Numbered from the stretch's first letter, positions 37,751 through 47,460 are shown. The stretch: 64,000 nucleotides of DNA from Runella limosa DSM 17973 (GCF_000482465.1 NZ_AXVJ01000041.1:117915-181914); one strand, 5' to 3'. Notes: generated by a model not told the origin, from the letters alone. Made by a program: numbers and translations.

Positions 37751-39169
37751 TTATAACAATGTACTCGGACATACATAATCTGAAATGGGAACTTTAGCTG
37801 TAGCCTTTATGGCTGAAAATCCACCTACTACGTCCACAAAATTATCCCAACCCCTGGATTTTAAAATCGACGCTGCCAGCATACTGCGGTATCCGCCTGC
37901 ACAATGCAAAATAAACGGTTTGTCTTTCGGAAATTCGGCTAAATGTTGGTTAATGGTATTTAATGGAATGTTGGTGACACCCTCCACGTGTTCTGAATCA
38001 AATTCACTTTTTTTGCGCACATCAATCACAATCGGCTGCTGCGTCGTGAACTGTTCTGCAAACTCCTCAGCGGTGATTCTATCGACGGTTTCGATGTCTT
38101 TGTTGGCAGCTTTCCAAGCGTTAAAGCCACCTTTGAGATACCCCAATGTATTGTCATAACCTACCCGAGAAAGACGGATGATGGACTCCTCTTCACGGCC
38201 TTCGTCGGTCACTAGCAAAATCTCTTGTTTTACGCCTGGAATCATTTCACCGACCCATTGGGCAAAACTACCGTCGATGCCAATGTTGATACTGTTAGGA
38301 ATAAACCCTTTGGCAAAATCGGTTGCGCTGCGGGTGTCGAGCACCAGTGCTTGGGTTTCATTGGCAGCCGTTTCAAATTCTTCGGCCGAAAGTGGACGGT
38401 TTCCGCGATCCATGATATTGTCCAAACTTTCGTAACCTTTGATATTCATCAAAACGTTTTGCGGAAAATAGCCTGGAGGCGTTGTCAATCCTGTCAACAA
38501 TGAAGTGATAAATTCTTCTTTTGTCATGTCAAGACGAAGGGCATAATTAAATTTCTTCTGGTTACCGAGCGTGTCGGTTGTTTCTTTACTCATCATTTTG
38601 CCACAGGCACTACCCGCTCCGTGGTTGGGATATACGATGAGGTCGTCGCTGAGGGGCATGATTTTATTTCGTAATGAGTCAAAAAGATACCCAGCCAGTT
38701 TTTCTTCTGTCAAATCCGCAATGACGTGTTGTGCCAAATCAGGCCGACCAACGTCTCCTATAAATAAGGTGTCTCCCGTAATGAGGCCGTGCTCCTTGCC
38801 ATTTTCGTCAATAAGCAAATAGGTCGTACTCTCCATGGTGTGCCCAGGCGTATGAATGACCTTAACGGTGCAGTCGCCAACCTGAAAAAGTTGATTGTCT
38901 TCGGCAACAGTAGCTTCGTAGGCAGGTTTGGCCGTAGGCCCAAATACTATAATTGCGCCCGTTTTTTTCATCAAATCCAAATGACCACTGACAAAATCGG
39001 CGTGGAAGTGGGTTTCAAAAACGTATTTGATTTTGGCCTTGTCTTTGGCCGCGCGGTCTATGTACGGCTGTACTTCGCGGAGGGGGTCAAAAATGGCGGC
39101 TTCGCCGTTGCTCTCCAAATAATAGGCCGCGTGGGCAATACATCCCGTATAAATTTGTTCGATTTTCAT
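37751..39169 (-). CDS. MBL-fold hydrolase with two rhodanese domains
   Basis: This is a 472-residue cytoplasmic protein. The metallo-beta-lactamase domain (1-about 245) has ETHFHADFVSGH, HTPGHTMESTTYLL, GDTLFIGDVGRPDL and YPNHGAGSACGK, as in persulfide dioxygenase (ETHE1-like) enzymes. The first rhodanese domain (about 265-365) has LVTDEGREEE at the active-site loop and lacks Cys. The second (about 375-460) has FILHCAGGYRS with the Cys. The family is common in Bacteroidetes and probably oxidises glutathione or protein persulfides in sulfide detoxification. Confidence 0.9.
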   Translation of the reverse strand: MKIEQIYTGCIAHAAYYLESNGEAAIFDPLREVQPYIDRAAKDKAKIKYVFETHFHADFVSGHLDLMKKTGAIIVFGPTAKPAYEATVAEDNQLFQVGDCTVKVIHTPGHTMESTTYLLIDENGKEHGLITGDTLFIGDVGRPDLAQHVIADLTEEKLAGYLFDSLRNKIMPLSDDLIVYPNHGAGSACGKMMSKETTDTLGNQKKFNYALRLDMTKEEFITSLLTGLTTPPGYFPQNVLMNIKGYESLDNIMDRGNRPLSAEEFETAANETQALVLDTRSATDFAKGFIPNSINIGIDGSFAQWVGEMIPGVKQEILLVTDEGREEESIIRLSRVGYDNTLGYLKGGFNAWKAANKDIETVDRITAEEFAEQFTTQQPIVIDVRKKSEFDSEHVEGVTNIPLNTINQHLAEFPKDKPFILHCAGGYRSMLAASILKSRGWDNFVDVVGGFSAIKATAKVPISDYVCPSTLL

Positions 39170-39316
39170 GTTGGTAAATGTGTTTTTGTGTTGTTAATTG
39201 TTGGGACAAAAGTAGGGGGTTACCCTACGGCCTTTTGTAACATCTCTCACACACAAAAACTGATTGTCGTCAGCTTTTGCAATTGCCATTGACAAGAGCT
39301 GAGTACCCAAAAAGCC

Positions 39317-39348
39317 TTTGCAGAATGCTGCTACAATTCGTATTTTTG
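39317..39348 (+). promoter_or_regulatory. Bacteroidetes promoter upstream of recR
   Basis: TTTG at 39317-39320 and TATTTTTG at 39341-39348 are spaced by 20 nt, matching TTTG-N19/21-TAnnTTTG. Transcription would start about 20 nt before the recR ATG. This is the best promoter match in the window. Confidence 0.65.
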
Positions 39349-39372
39349 TAAAATATTCGTTTATAGCTCTAC

Positions 39373-39978
39373 ATGAATTTCCCCTCCAAACTGATCGAAG
39401 AAGCCGTTAGTGAAGTAGCCAAATTGCCTGGTATCGGAAAAAAAAGCGCGCTTCGTATTGTGTTACACATGCTCAAACGGCCAGAAAAAGATGTCCAAAG
39501 CTTGGCCACTGCTTTGGTGGCAGTGCGGACAAAAACACAGTACTGCAAACAGTGCCACAATATTTCGGATGATGAGCTCTGTGGGGTGTGCCTCAGTACC
39601 AAACGCGACCGTAGTATTTTGTGCGTTGTACAAGATAGTCGTGACGTACTAGCCATTGAAAATACGGGGCAATTTAATGGGCTATATCATGTACTAGGTG
39701 GGATAATTTCACCCCTAGAAGGGATAAGCCCGAGCGATTTGAACATAGAAAGTCTGCTTTCGCGCCTACAAAGCAATACCGAGGTCAAAGAAATTATTTT
39801 GGCCCTTAGCCCTACCATGGAGGGCGATACAACTTCCTTTTATTTACAGAAAAAATTAAAGCCTTTTGGCGTAAAAACCTCAACCATAGCGCGTGGCATC
39901 CCCATCGGGGGGGATTTGGAGTATGCCGACGAAATCACGCTCGGGCGCAGTATCGTAAGCCGTATTAACTACGATTAA
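39373..39978 (+). CDS. recR: Recombination mediator RecR
   Basis: RecR works with RecO and RecF to load RecA on gapped DNA. The helix-hairpin-helix lies in KLPGIGKKSALRIVLHML, the zinc finger is CKQCHNISDDELCGVC, and the TOPRIM domain has CVVQDSRDVLAIE and LSPTMEGDTTSFYL. The C-terminal ARGIPIGGDLEYADEITLGRSI is nearly universal. The length of 201 residues is normal. The small FecR-like gene starts about 110 bp after it on the same strand. Confidence 0.98.
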   Translation: MNFPSKLIEEAVSEVAKLPGIGKKSALRIVLHMLKRPEKDVQSLATALVAVRTKTQYCKQCHNISDDELCGVCLSTKRDRSILCVVQDSRDVLAIENTGQFNGLYHVLGGIISPLEGISPSDLNIESLLSRLQSNTEVKEIILALSPTMEGDTTSFYLQKKLKPFGVKTSTIARGIPIGGDLEYADEITLGRSIVSRINYD

Positions 39979-40086
39979 GAGACACTTAAAAGTCTGTTTC
40001 TAAAATTTAGGTTTTTGTCAGTAGAATCTTGGAGTTGGTCGCTTATTTGGCAGTATTTATTCTTAGTTGAATTGCCAAAGTACCCG

Positions 40087-40464
40087 ATGAAAAATTTTGC
40101 TCAGTACACCGTTGAGGATTTTGCAGCAGAACCACTTTTTATAAAGTGGGTGCAGCAACCTGACGATATGGAATTGAGTAACTTCTGGCAAGTTTGGCTC
40201 AATAATCACCCCTACAAATCAGATGAAGTCGAAGAAGCACGGGCATTGGTAGGCCAATTGTCGGATGCTTACATGGGTATGTCTGCCCAAGAGGTGCGTG
40301 GGCTTTGGAAGCGTGTGATTGAGACTGTAAACACCATTCCCGAAATTGACCCCCTCGATCAAGAAGTCAAACCTTTGGCTTCTGCTCTTTATTTTATTCG
40401 CTGGTTTATTGCCCTAGTGGTAGGGGTTGCTCTTCTTGGTTTGATTATCTGGAAAATTTCTTAG
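40087..40464 (+). CDS. Short FecR-like N-terminal protein with C-terminal membrane helix
   Basis: This is a 125-residue protein, starting at MKNFAQYTVEDFAAEPLF. The first 80 residues resemble the cytoplasmic N-terminal part of the FecR protein at 58992-60107 (YTVEDF, FIKWV, FWQVWLNNHP, EEARALVGQL against YCLEDF, FQQWV, FWEGYLAKNP, KQAKTLLSSV). A single membrane helix (IRWFIALVVGVALLGLIIW) ends the protein. The periplasmic FecR and DUF4974 domains are missing. No sigma factor gene is adjacent. A SusC gene follows 312 bp downstream. It may be an anti-sigma remnant or a stand-alone membrane partner; function unknown. Confidence 0.65.
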   Translation: MKNFAQYTVEDFAAEPLFIKWVQQPDDMELSNFWQVWLNNHPYKSDEVEEARALVGQLSDAYMGMSAQEVRGLWKRVIETVNTIPEIDPLDQEVKPLASALYFIRWFIALVVGVALLGLIIWKIS

Positions 40465-40776
40465 AAACAAATTACATCGGCAAAAAAAGCCAATTGGTGT
40501 ACTCAAATAACTTGTTGATATTAAAATAGTACAAAAATTTAGTCGATTGTTCAAAGTGAAAACAAGGGTAATATGCCTGAAAAAACGGAATAAAACCAAC
40601 TTTGAATTTGAAAACTACCATTTTGGCAACGTTCCCGATAACGTTTGCGTAGAATAATCTGGATAAAATATTGTCCATTTTGAAGAGGAATCTTAAACTC
40701 GAATGTGTTTCAAACCTATTAGTAAATACAAAAACCCAAAATAATTCTATCTCAATTAAAATCACCTTGACAAATC
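40465..40776 (+). promoter_or_regulatory. Upstream region of the SusC/SusD operon
   Basis: This is a 312-bp gap with no protein-like frame. It contains GGCAACGTT-CCCGAT-AACGTTTGC at 40626-40648, an imperfect inverted repeat with two AACGTT cores that could be an operator or an attenuation site. The promoter was not located with confidence. Confidence 0.45.
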
Positions 40777-43700
40777 ATGAGGAAAATCTCTATCTTGTGT
40801 AGTGTGTGGGCGGCGGCTCTGGTGCTGAGTGCATCAGGAGCAGAGGCCAAAACCCCACCAACGAATGGCAGTGGCGTGAGAGTAACTGCAACTGTGAATG
40901 CAGATAAGACGGTGACAGGTAAGGTTGTGTCTTCCGAAGATAATACTGCAATCCCTGGCGTAAGCATCATCGTAAAAGGTACTACAACTGGGACTAATAC
41001 CGACGCTGATGGAAACTTTAAGCTGACTGTAAAAGACAACAGCGCCGTGTTGGTTTTTTCGGCCGTTGGTTTTGAAAAACAAGAAGTAACCGTTGGAAAC
41101 CGTACAACAATCAATGTGACGTTTGTGGTTGACCAAAAATCACTCACTGAGGTAGTAGTTGTAGGGTACGGTACGCAGAGAAAGAGCCAAATGACGGGTG
41201 CGATTTCACAAGTAACTGCCAAGCAACTTCAAGAAATGCCTATCACGAGCATCGGCCAGGCCATGCAAGGACGCGTAGCTGGGGTTGACGTATCTCAGTC
41301 GGGTTCGAGACCAGGTTCTGTACCAAAGATTTTGATTCGTGGTCGTCGTTCATTTAATGCTGGAAACGACCCGCTTTATGTAGTTGATGGAATTCCTCTT
41401 TCGGCGGGCTATGAAGACTTGAACCCAAGTGACGTGGCCTCAATGGAAGTATTAAAAGATGCAACAGCCACGGCCATCTACGGAGCCAGAGGAGCAAACG
41501 GGGTTGTGCTTGTAACGACAAAAAGAGGAGCGGTAAAAGGAAAAACGACCGTCACATTTGATACGTACGGTGGGGTTTCTAAGCCACTTGATAAAATTCA
41601 ATTGTTCAGCGGGCCAGAATTTGCCGAGTACGTTCGTGAAGCCTATCGTGCTACCAACGGTTATAAAGATGCTGCTGGAAATCCTGTTCCAACGGGTGTT
41701 GCAGATGCCGCAGCAGATGCCAAAGTAGCAGTTTTAGGTGGTGACCCTGCCGTAGCGAAAGGACTTGCCGCTGGTACAAATACAGATTGGCAGGATTTGC
41801 TTTTAAGAAACGGAGCTATGCAAAACCACTCGCTAGGTGTGCAAGGGGGAAATGATAGAACGCAGTTTTACATCTCAGGAGGCTATTTTCAAGATAAAGG
41901 GATTACCGCTGGATTAGATTATACGCGTATTTCTTTGAGAGCCAATATCGACCACAGTGTTAATAAGTGGTTGAAGGTCGGTCTTTCTTCTTATACTATG
42001 TATAGTATCAGAAATGGTGAAAACTTGAACCCTTATGGTTTTACGATTCAGCAAAACCCATTGGCGCGTCCTTATGATGATAATGGAAACATCATCTTTT
42101 CTCCAACAAATGATGCCTTGTTGACCAACCCATTGGCGGAGGTTGTTCCAGGGGCACAAGTGGACAATACCAAAAAATACCGAATCTTCAATAGTATTTA
42201 TGCGGAAGTGAAAATCATCGAAGGCTTAAAGTATCGCGTAAACTTTGGCCCAGATTTTACGATTTCACGTTGGGGACGTTTTATTGGCGGAGCTACCAAC
42301 GCACGTAAATTAGGAGATGCACAGGCTTCTGCACGGAATGACTTTGGTTTCAACTGGACATTGGAGAATATTGTAACGTACAATAAAACTTTCGCTCAAA
42401 AACATAACTTTGGTGTTACATTACTTCAATCTATTCAAAGCGATAATTTTGAGAGATACACTGCTGATGTACAAGGTGTTCCTGCCGAAACACAACAGTT
42501 TTATAACCTTGGGAACGCAGGGTCAGTTTTGGGTGTAGGTAGTGGCTTGACACAATGGAAGATTAACTCGTACATGGCTCGTATCAATTACGATTTTAAT
42601 GATAAATACTTGTTGACTGCTACAATTCGTCGTGATGGTTCTAGCCGTTTCGGTGAGAATACTAAGTATGGTAACTTCCCAGGAATTGCATTAGGATGGA
42701 ATATCAGTAACGAACCTTTCTTGAAAGGGGTGACTTGGATTGACTTGTTGAAACTCCGCGCTGGTTGGGGTAAAGTGGGTAACCAAGGGGTGGCACCCTA
42801 CCAAACACAAGGGTTGTTGACAAGAACGGCTTATGCTTGGGGAACTACCGCAGCCTTTGGATACCGTCCAAATACCATCGGAAACCCTGACTTGAAATGG
42901 GAAACATCGGCCACTGCTAACATTGGGGTTGACTTTAGTTTCTTGAGAGGCCGTATCCAAGGTTCGTTGGAGTTGTACGAAACCAATACAACCGACTTAT
43001 TATTGTCTGATCAATTGCCAGGTTCAATTGGTTTTGGAGCCGTGACTCGTAACGTTGGTCAAACGCGTAACAAAGGGATTGAATTAGGGTTCACGACTGT
43101 TAACGTAAACACACCAAGTGGTTTCAAATGGACTACGGACTTTACCTTCACTAAAAACAAAGAAGAGATTGTCTCACTTTACAACGGAAAAGTGGATGAT
43201 TTAGGAAACCGTTGGTTCATCGGACAGCCTTTGAACTCGTACTTTGATTATAAAAAGTTAGGTATTTGGCAGTTGGAAGAAAAAGAAACCGCTGCTAAAT
43301 TTTATCCAGCTGATAAAGCTAACCCGCTTGGGGCTGGTGTCGGCCAAATAAAAGTACAGGATACGAACGGAGACGGTATCATCAATGCCTTAGATAGGGT
43401 AATGCTCGGTTCGGATATTCCTAACTTTAGTGCAGGATTTACAACACGTTTTTCTTACAAAGGGTTTGATTTGTCAGCCTTCTTATTCGGTCGTTTCGGT
43501 AACATGATTGTGAGCGGTTTCCACCAAGATAGAAACCAATTAGCGGGACGTTATCAGCAAATCAAAGTGGACTACTGGACACCGAATAACCCAACGAATG
43601 AATTCCCTCGTCCATTCAGTACCCAAGAGTACCCACAATTCAACACGACTTTGATTTATTTTGACGGTACATTTGTTAAGCTAAGAAACATTAACTTTGG

Positions 43701-43923
43701 TTATTCATTCCCACAAGGCATTGCTAACAAATTGGGTATGGAATCTTTGCGCTTTTATATGAGTATTCAACAACCAAAAATCTGGTCTGAATACCGTAGT
43801 AAGTACAATGGAATCGACCCTGAAGCAACCATTACTTCGTCGGGAAATGGTACAACATCGGTTAGTTCAAACGTTGTTCCAGCAACATCGGTTACAACGG
43901 TGGGTTTGAACATTCGGTTCTAA
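40777..43923 (+). CDS. SusC/RagA TonB-linked outer membrane transporter
   Basis: This is a 1048-residue nutrient uptake barrel. A signal peptide (ISILCSVWAAALVLSASGAEA) is followed by a CarboxypepD_reg-like domain (TGKVVSSEDNTAIPGVSIIVKGTTTGTNTDADGNF). The TonB box region and the SusC plug motif (LTEVVVVGYGTQRKSQMTGAIS) come next, then the plug (GRVAGVDVSQSG, PLYVVDGIPL, MEVLKDATATAIYGARGANGVVLVTTK) and a 22-strand-type barrel ending VGLNIRF. It lies 40 bp before its SusD lipoprotein partner. The substrate is unknown; no hydrolase is encoded in the operon. Confidence 0.97.
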   Translation: MRKISILCSVWAAALVLSASGAEAKTPPTNGSGVRVTATVNADKTVTGKVVSSEDNTAIPGVSIIVKGTTTGTNTDADGNFKLTVKDNSAVLVFSAVGFEKQEVTVGNRTTINVTFVVDQKSLTEVVVVGYGTQRKSQMTGAISQVTAKQLQEMPITSIGQAMQGRVAGVDVSQSGSRPGSVPKILIRGRRSFNAGNDPLYVVDGIPLSAGYEDLNPSDVASMEVLKDATATAIYGARGANGVVLVTTKRGAVKGKTTVTFDTYGGVSKPLDKIQLFSGPEFAEYVREAYRATNGYKDAAGNPVPTGVADAAADAKVAVLGGDPAVAKGLAAGTNTDWQDLLLRNGAMQNHSLGVQGGNDRTQFYISGGYFQDKGITAGLDYTRISLRANIDHSVNKWLKVGLSSYTMYSIRNGENLNPYGFTIQQNPLARPYDDNGNIIFSPTNDALLTNPLAEVVPGAQVDNTKKYRIFNSIYAEVKIIEGLKYRVNFGPDFTISRWGRFIGGATNARKLGDAQASARNDFGFNWTLENIVTYNKTFAQKHNFGVTLLQSIQSDNFERYTADVQGVPAETQQFYNLGNAGSVLGVGSGLTQWKINSYMARINYDFNDKYLLTATIRRDGSSRFGENTKYGNFPGIALGWNISNEPFLKGVTWIDLLKLRAGWGKVGNQGVAPYQTQGLLTRTAYAWGTTAAFGYRPNTIGNPDLKWETSATANIGVDFSFLRGRIQGSLELYETNTTDLLLSDQLPGSIGFGAVTRNVGQTRNKGIELGFTTVNVNTPSGFKWTTDFTFTKNKEEIVSLYNGKVDDLGNRWFIGQPLNSYFDYKKLGIWQLEEKETAAKFYPADKANPLGAGVGQIKVQDTNGDGIINALDRVMLGSDIPNFSAGFTTRFSYKGFDLSAFLFGRFGNMIVSGFHQDRNQLAGRYQQIKVDYWTPNNPTNEFPRPFSTQEYPQFNTTLIYFDGTFVKLRNINFGYSFPQGIANKLGMESLRFYMSIQQPKIWSEYRSKYNGIDPEATITSSGNGTTSVSSNVVPATSVTTVGLNIRF

Positions 43924-43963
43924 TTTAGACTTTTAAACAAAGACTTTTAAAACATTTACGACA

Positions 43964-45661
43964 ATGAAATTGAATAATATAATAAAACCCATTAAAATCT
44001 TTGGTGTGGCAGCGTTGTTATTAACAACACAGTCATGTAAGGATCTTTTGGATGAAAAAGTCATATCTGGTATTGGGAATGACTACATCAATACGCCTAA
44101 AGGGTTTGAAGATGCTGTAAAATCGGCTTATTCGTCTCTTAGATATTACTATGGAACTCAGCAGGGGCTTACCCTCACAGAGTATGGTACTGACATCTAC
44201 GCCACAGGTGCAGATGGGGGGTACAAGGGCTTCCATTTTTATGATACGCAGCTTCAACCAACAGTGGATTACCTAATCAATACTTGGGATGAGCTTTATC
44301 GTGGTATTAATACCTGTAATGCAATCATTGACCGAGCACCAGCGGCGACAGTTTCGGATGCGGTTAAAAAGTTGAGAGTGGCTGAGGCTAAGTTTTTGAG
44401 AGCGCATTATTACTATATTTTACACCAACAATTTGGTGGAGTGGATTTGCGCTTGAAAGAGACTTTGGCACCTACTAAAGAAACCAAAAGAGCTTCTGAT
44501 GCTGAAATGTATGCGGCTATTATCAAAGATTTGACCGAAGCGATTCCTGACTTGGAAGCAAAAGCTCAGTCATCTGACTATGGTCGTGCTACCAAACCAG
44601 CTGCCGAAACTTTATTGGCGAAAGTCTATTTAGCTAAAGCATACTCTGCTTCTAAAGCCGCTGACGACTTTGCAAAAGCGGCGGCCTTGTGTAAAACGGT
44701 AACTACGGCTTATGGGTTTAAATTGCTAGATGATTTTGCAAGTGTTTTTGACGAAAACAACCAAGTGAATAGCGAAGTGGTCTTTGCGGTTCAGTATACT
44801 ACTGATCCGTTAACGAACCTTACCAATAATACAGGGGCGGTAAATGGTGGAAATAACCTTCACTTGTTTTTTGGGATGCAGTATGATGTGCAGCCAGGTT
44901 TGAAACGGGATGTATTCTATGGTCGTCCATTCAAGCGTTTGAGACCTACTTCTTATTTGTTGAATACGCTTTTTGCAGATAGAACCAATGACTCACGTTA
45001 CAAAAAGACGTTCAGAGATACATGGCTCTCCAATAATCCTGGTACTAACTTGAACCCTTCTTTTGATGATTCAAAAACGAAGATAACGTTTGCTGCTGGC
45101 GACACGGCCATTTTTATTCCAGGAGTTGAGTGGACAAAGGCGCAACGTGCTGCCAAAAAATACCAAGTATTGGTGCCAAGTATGTACAATGAGGCTTTAT
45201 TTCCTACATTGACTAAGTTTTTTGATACCAAGCGCCCTGACCTAACGTATGAAGCAGGTAGCCGCGATTATTTTGCATTCCGTTTGGCGGATGTGTTACT
45301 GATGCAAGCAGAAGCTTATTTACAGTCAGGAAACAAGGCAGAAGCCGTAGCGGCATTCAACCAAGTACGTTTCCGTGCGGGTTGGCCAGGTAAAAAAGAT
45401 GCCATGCTTATCAAAGAAGCGGACATGAATTTTGAACAAATCATAGAAGAGCGTGGTCGCGAGTTGGCAGGTGAGCAAACCCGTTGGATGGACTTGAAGC
45501 GTTGGGGATTGTTGGTTGAGAGAGTTCAGAAATACAACCCTCAAGCTGCAACTAACGTGAAGCCTATTCACAATTTACGTCCAATCCCTCAAACACAGAT
45601 TGACCGTAGTGCAAAAAATGCAGAAGGTGTTTCTGTATTTGCACAAAACCCAGGGTATTAA
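43964..45661 (+). CDS. SusD/RagB substrate-binding lipoprotein
   Basis: This is a 565-residue surface lipoprotein that binds substrate and lids the SusC barrel. Lipobox LTTQSC (Cys25) lies after a short signal sequence, and an SRP-type Asp/Glu-rich start (CKDLLDEK) follows. TPR-like helices (LRVAEAKFLRAHYYYILHQQFGGVDL) and the C-terminal family end (EERGRELAGEQTRWMDLKRWGLLVERVQKYNP then LRPIPQTQID) are clear. It is cotranscribed with the SusC gene, and a strong terminator lies after it. Confidence 0.97.
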   Translation: MKLNNIIKPIKIFGVAALLLTTQSCKDLLDEKVISGIGNDYINTPKGFEDAVKSAYSSLRYYYGTQQGLTLTEYGTDIYATGADGGYKGFHFYDTQLQPTVDYLINTWDELYRGINTCNAIIDRAPAATVSDAVKKLRVAEAKFLRAHYYYILHQQFGGVDLRLKETLAPTKETKRASDAEMYAAIIKDLTEAIPDLEAKAQSSDYGRATKPAAETLLAKVYLAKAYSASKAADDFAKAAALCKTVTTAYGFKLLDDFASVFDENNQVNSEVVFAVQYTTDPLTNLTNNTGAVNGGNNLHLFFGMQYDVQPGLKRDVFYGRPFKRLRPTSYLLNTLFADRTNDSRYKKTFRDTWLSNNPGTNLNPSFDDSKTKITFAAGDTAIFIPGVEWTKAQRAAKKYQVLVPSMYNEALFPTLTKFFDTKRPDLTYEAGSRDYFAFRLADVLLMQAEAYLQSGNKAEAVAAFNQVRFRAGWPGKKDAMLIKEADMNFEQIIEERGRELAGEQTRWMDLKRWGLLVERVQKYNPQAATNVKPIHNLRPIPQTQIDRSAKNAEGVSVFAQNPGY

Positions 45662-45687
45662 TAATTCAATCAACCCCCACCAAGAAA

Positions 45688-45714
45688 AAAGAGGCGCAAT
45701 TTGCGCCTCTTTTG
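45688..45714. terminator. Bidirectional terminator
   Basis: AAAGAGGCGC / GCGCCTCTTT stem with AATTT loop has A/T runs on both sides. It separates the SusCD operon from the convergent rsgA gene. Confidence 0.9.
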
Positions 45715-45734
45715 CTTTTAGGTCAATCAAAAAA

Positions 45735-46757
45735 TCATTTGCGGTTGTCTTGCCCACCGACCATACTCAAGTAGCTTTCGTAGCGGCTCATGGCAATGGT
45801 GCCCGCCTCAACGGCGTCTTTGACGGCGCATTTTGGCTCATCAATGTGAAGGCAATTGTTGAAACGACATTCGTTCAATAAATCACGCATTTCGGGAAAA
45901 TAGTGGCTGATTTCTTCTTCTTCAATCTCCGATAAACCCAACTCTTTGATGCCAGGGGAGTCGATGATAAAAGTGGACGGCGCCAGCTCAAACATTTCGG
46001 CAAAAGTCGTGGTATGAACGCCTTTGTTGGCAAAGGTCGAAACTTCGTTGGTGCGCAGGTTGAGATGCGGAGCGATGGCATTGACCAATGTTGATTTACC
46101 CACACCTGAGTGTCCCGATAAAACCGAAATTTTTCCCGACAGAAGCTCCCGAAAAGATTCCACACCTTCACCTGTGACGCTCGATGTCGTAAAACACGTA
46201 TAACCCAACCCTCGATAGAGTTTAATCAAGTAGTCTTGGTATTCTTTGGTTTCTTCGTCAAACAAATCTTGTTTGTTGAAAATGATTGCACTCGGAATCC
46301 GAAACGATTCGGCAACCACCAACAGGCGGTCGATGAACCCCAGCGATGTACGTGGAAAGGTCAAAGTGGCTACGATAATAGCTTGGTCAACGTTGGCGGC
46401 AAGTAAGTGAGAGTGAGCCGATTTTTGAACCGATTTTCGTGCAATATAGTTGGCACGAGGTTCAATGTCATTAATGATGCCCGTTTGCAACGATTCGTCC
46501 TCAATTTCCCAAAACACACGGTCACCTACGGCCACGGGGTTGGTTACTTTTAAGTCGTGAAACTTAAATTTCCCTCGTAGTCGGCAGCGCCAGATTTGTG
46601 CTTCTTCATCACGAACGTCGTACCAAGAGCCTGTCGAACGAATCACCAAGCCTTTCAACGAATTTGCGTTGATTTCTTCGGTTCGTTTCGCGATGGCCGC
46701 TGCGCTTTTGGTCTGAAACTTAGCGGGAGGTGCCTTTATTTTACCTGATTTTTTCAT
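45735..46757 (-). CDS. rsgA: Ribosome small subunit GTPase RsgA
   Basis: RsgA checks maturation of the 30S subunit. The circularly permuted GTPase order is visible: G4 NKQD, then G1 GHSGVGKST, then G3 DSPG. An OB fold is at residues about 35-115, after a Lys-rich N-terminal tail, and the C-terminal zinc site is ECRFNNCLHIDEPKC. At 340 residues it is slightly long because of that N-terminal tail. Its start is 4 bp after the stop of the RAYT transposase gene on the same strand, so read-through transcription from the transposase is possible. Confidence 0.95.
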   Translation of the reverse strand: MKKSGKIKAPPAKFQTKSAAAIAKRTEEINANSLKGLVIRSTGSWYDVRDEEAQIWRCRLRGKFKFHDLKVTNPVAVGDRVFWEIEDESLQTGIINDIEPRANYIARKSVQKSAHSHLLAANVDQAIIVATLTFPRTSLGFIDRLLVVAESFRIPSAIIFNKQDLFDEETKEYQDYLIKLYRGLGYTCFTTSSVTGEGVESFRELLSGKISVLSGHSGVGKSTLVNAIAPHLNLRTNEVSTFANKGVHTTTFAEMFELAPSTFIIDSPGIKELGLSEIEEEEISHYFPEMRDLLNECRFNNCLHIDEPKCAVKDAVEAGTIAMSRYESYLSMVGGQDNRK

Positions 46758-46761
46758 GAGT

Positions 46762-47406
46762 CTATAATTCCATTAAATTAGTCAACCTTGAATCAGGTTT
46801 TGACTGATGAAAACGAGAATATTCTTGTGGAGAGCCAAACCATTTGAGAACATATTCACGCGCTAAGGGAGTGGTTCGATTGTCTAAAAAAGAATGATAA
46901 GAGGTAAAATGCCAACCGTTTAAGTCTTTACAAAACCCATGATGTACAGGGTTGTAATGGATGTAATGAATCAATTTTGTAAAATATACTTCATTCTTAA
47001 CCACTTTTCTTTTCAAATTATCCATAAATAAAACCCCTTTCCGATTGGCAAAGCGATTGAATGCCTGTGCATATCCGTTACAAAAATTTTGAAACTGTTG
47101 CATCACAAACTTGTGCGTATCGAATGTCGTTTTATCGAAGTTAGCAGCATTGTATTGTGGGTCTTTTGCTTGGTTTCTGGTATGATAATATTCTATCAAT
47201 GATTCTTGATTTTTAATTCTAGCTAAAAGATGAAAATGATTTGGCATTAAACAATAAGCATACAAGTCGCAGACGAATTGGGTATGTTTCGTAAGTTGTT
47301 GTAGGAAATAGTGATAATTTGTGTCTTGTATAAAAAGCAAATTGTCATGTACTGCGTGATTAAAAATATGATAGCACTTTTCAGGCTCAAATGTATCTGA
47401 AAACAT
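46762..47406 (-). CDS. REP-associated tyrosine transposase (RAYT, IS200-like)
   Basis: This is a 214-residue Y1/HUH transposase, starting at MFSDTFEPEKCYHIFNHAVH. The longer frame would begin inside the adjacent palindrome. CYHIFNHAVHDNLLF and YCLMPNHFHLLARI contain the HUH pair His57 and His59. The likely nucleophile Tyr is in NFCNGYAQAFNRFANRKGVLF. IHYIHYNPVHHGFCKDLNGWHFTSYHSFL is typical of RAYTs. Unlike IS200 elements it has no own ends, but two perfect palindromes of a family also found elsewhere in the window lie upstream. RAYTs are thought to spread such REP elements and to be retained as single-copy genes. Confidence 0.9.
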   Translation of the reverse strand: MFSDTFEPEKCYHIFNHAVHDNLLFIQDTNYHYFLQQLTKHTQFVCDLYAYCLMPNHFHLLARIKNQESLIEYYHTRNQAKDPQYNAANFDKTTFDTHKFVMQQFQNFCNGYAQAFNRFANRKGVLFMDNLKRKVVKNEVYFTKLIHYIHYNPVHHGFCKDLNGWHFTSYHSFLDNRTTPLAREYVLKWFGSPQEYSRFHQSKPDSRLTNLMEL

Positions 47407-47423
47407 ATTTTGAGACGGGTAAA

Positions 47424-47460
47424 AAAACCATTCCAAAGTTTTAAACTTTGGAATGGTTTT
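47424..47460. repeat. Perfect palindrome beside the RAYT gene
   Basis: Arms of 18 bp (AAAACCATTCCAAAGTTT and its complement) are separated by one base. It lies directly upstream of the transposase start. It resembles the AGACCTTCCAAGTTT family in having TTCCAA(G/A) and AGTTT cores. Confidence 0.9.

Noticed and set aside
38789..39292. Open frame of 167 codons on the plus strand
   Set aside because: It is antisense to the MBL/rhodanese gene, whose motifs are certain.
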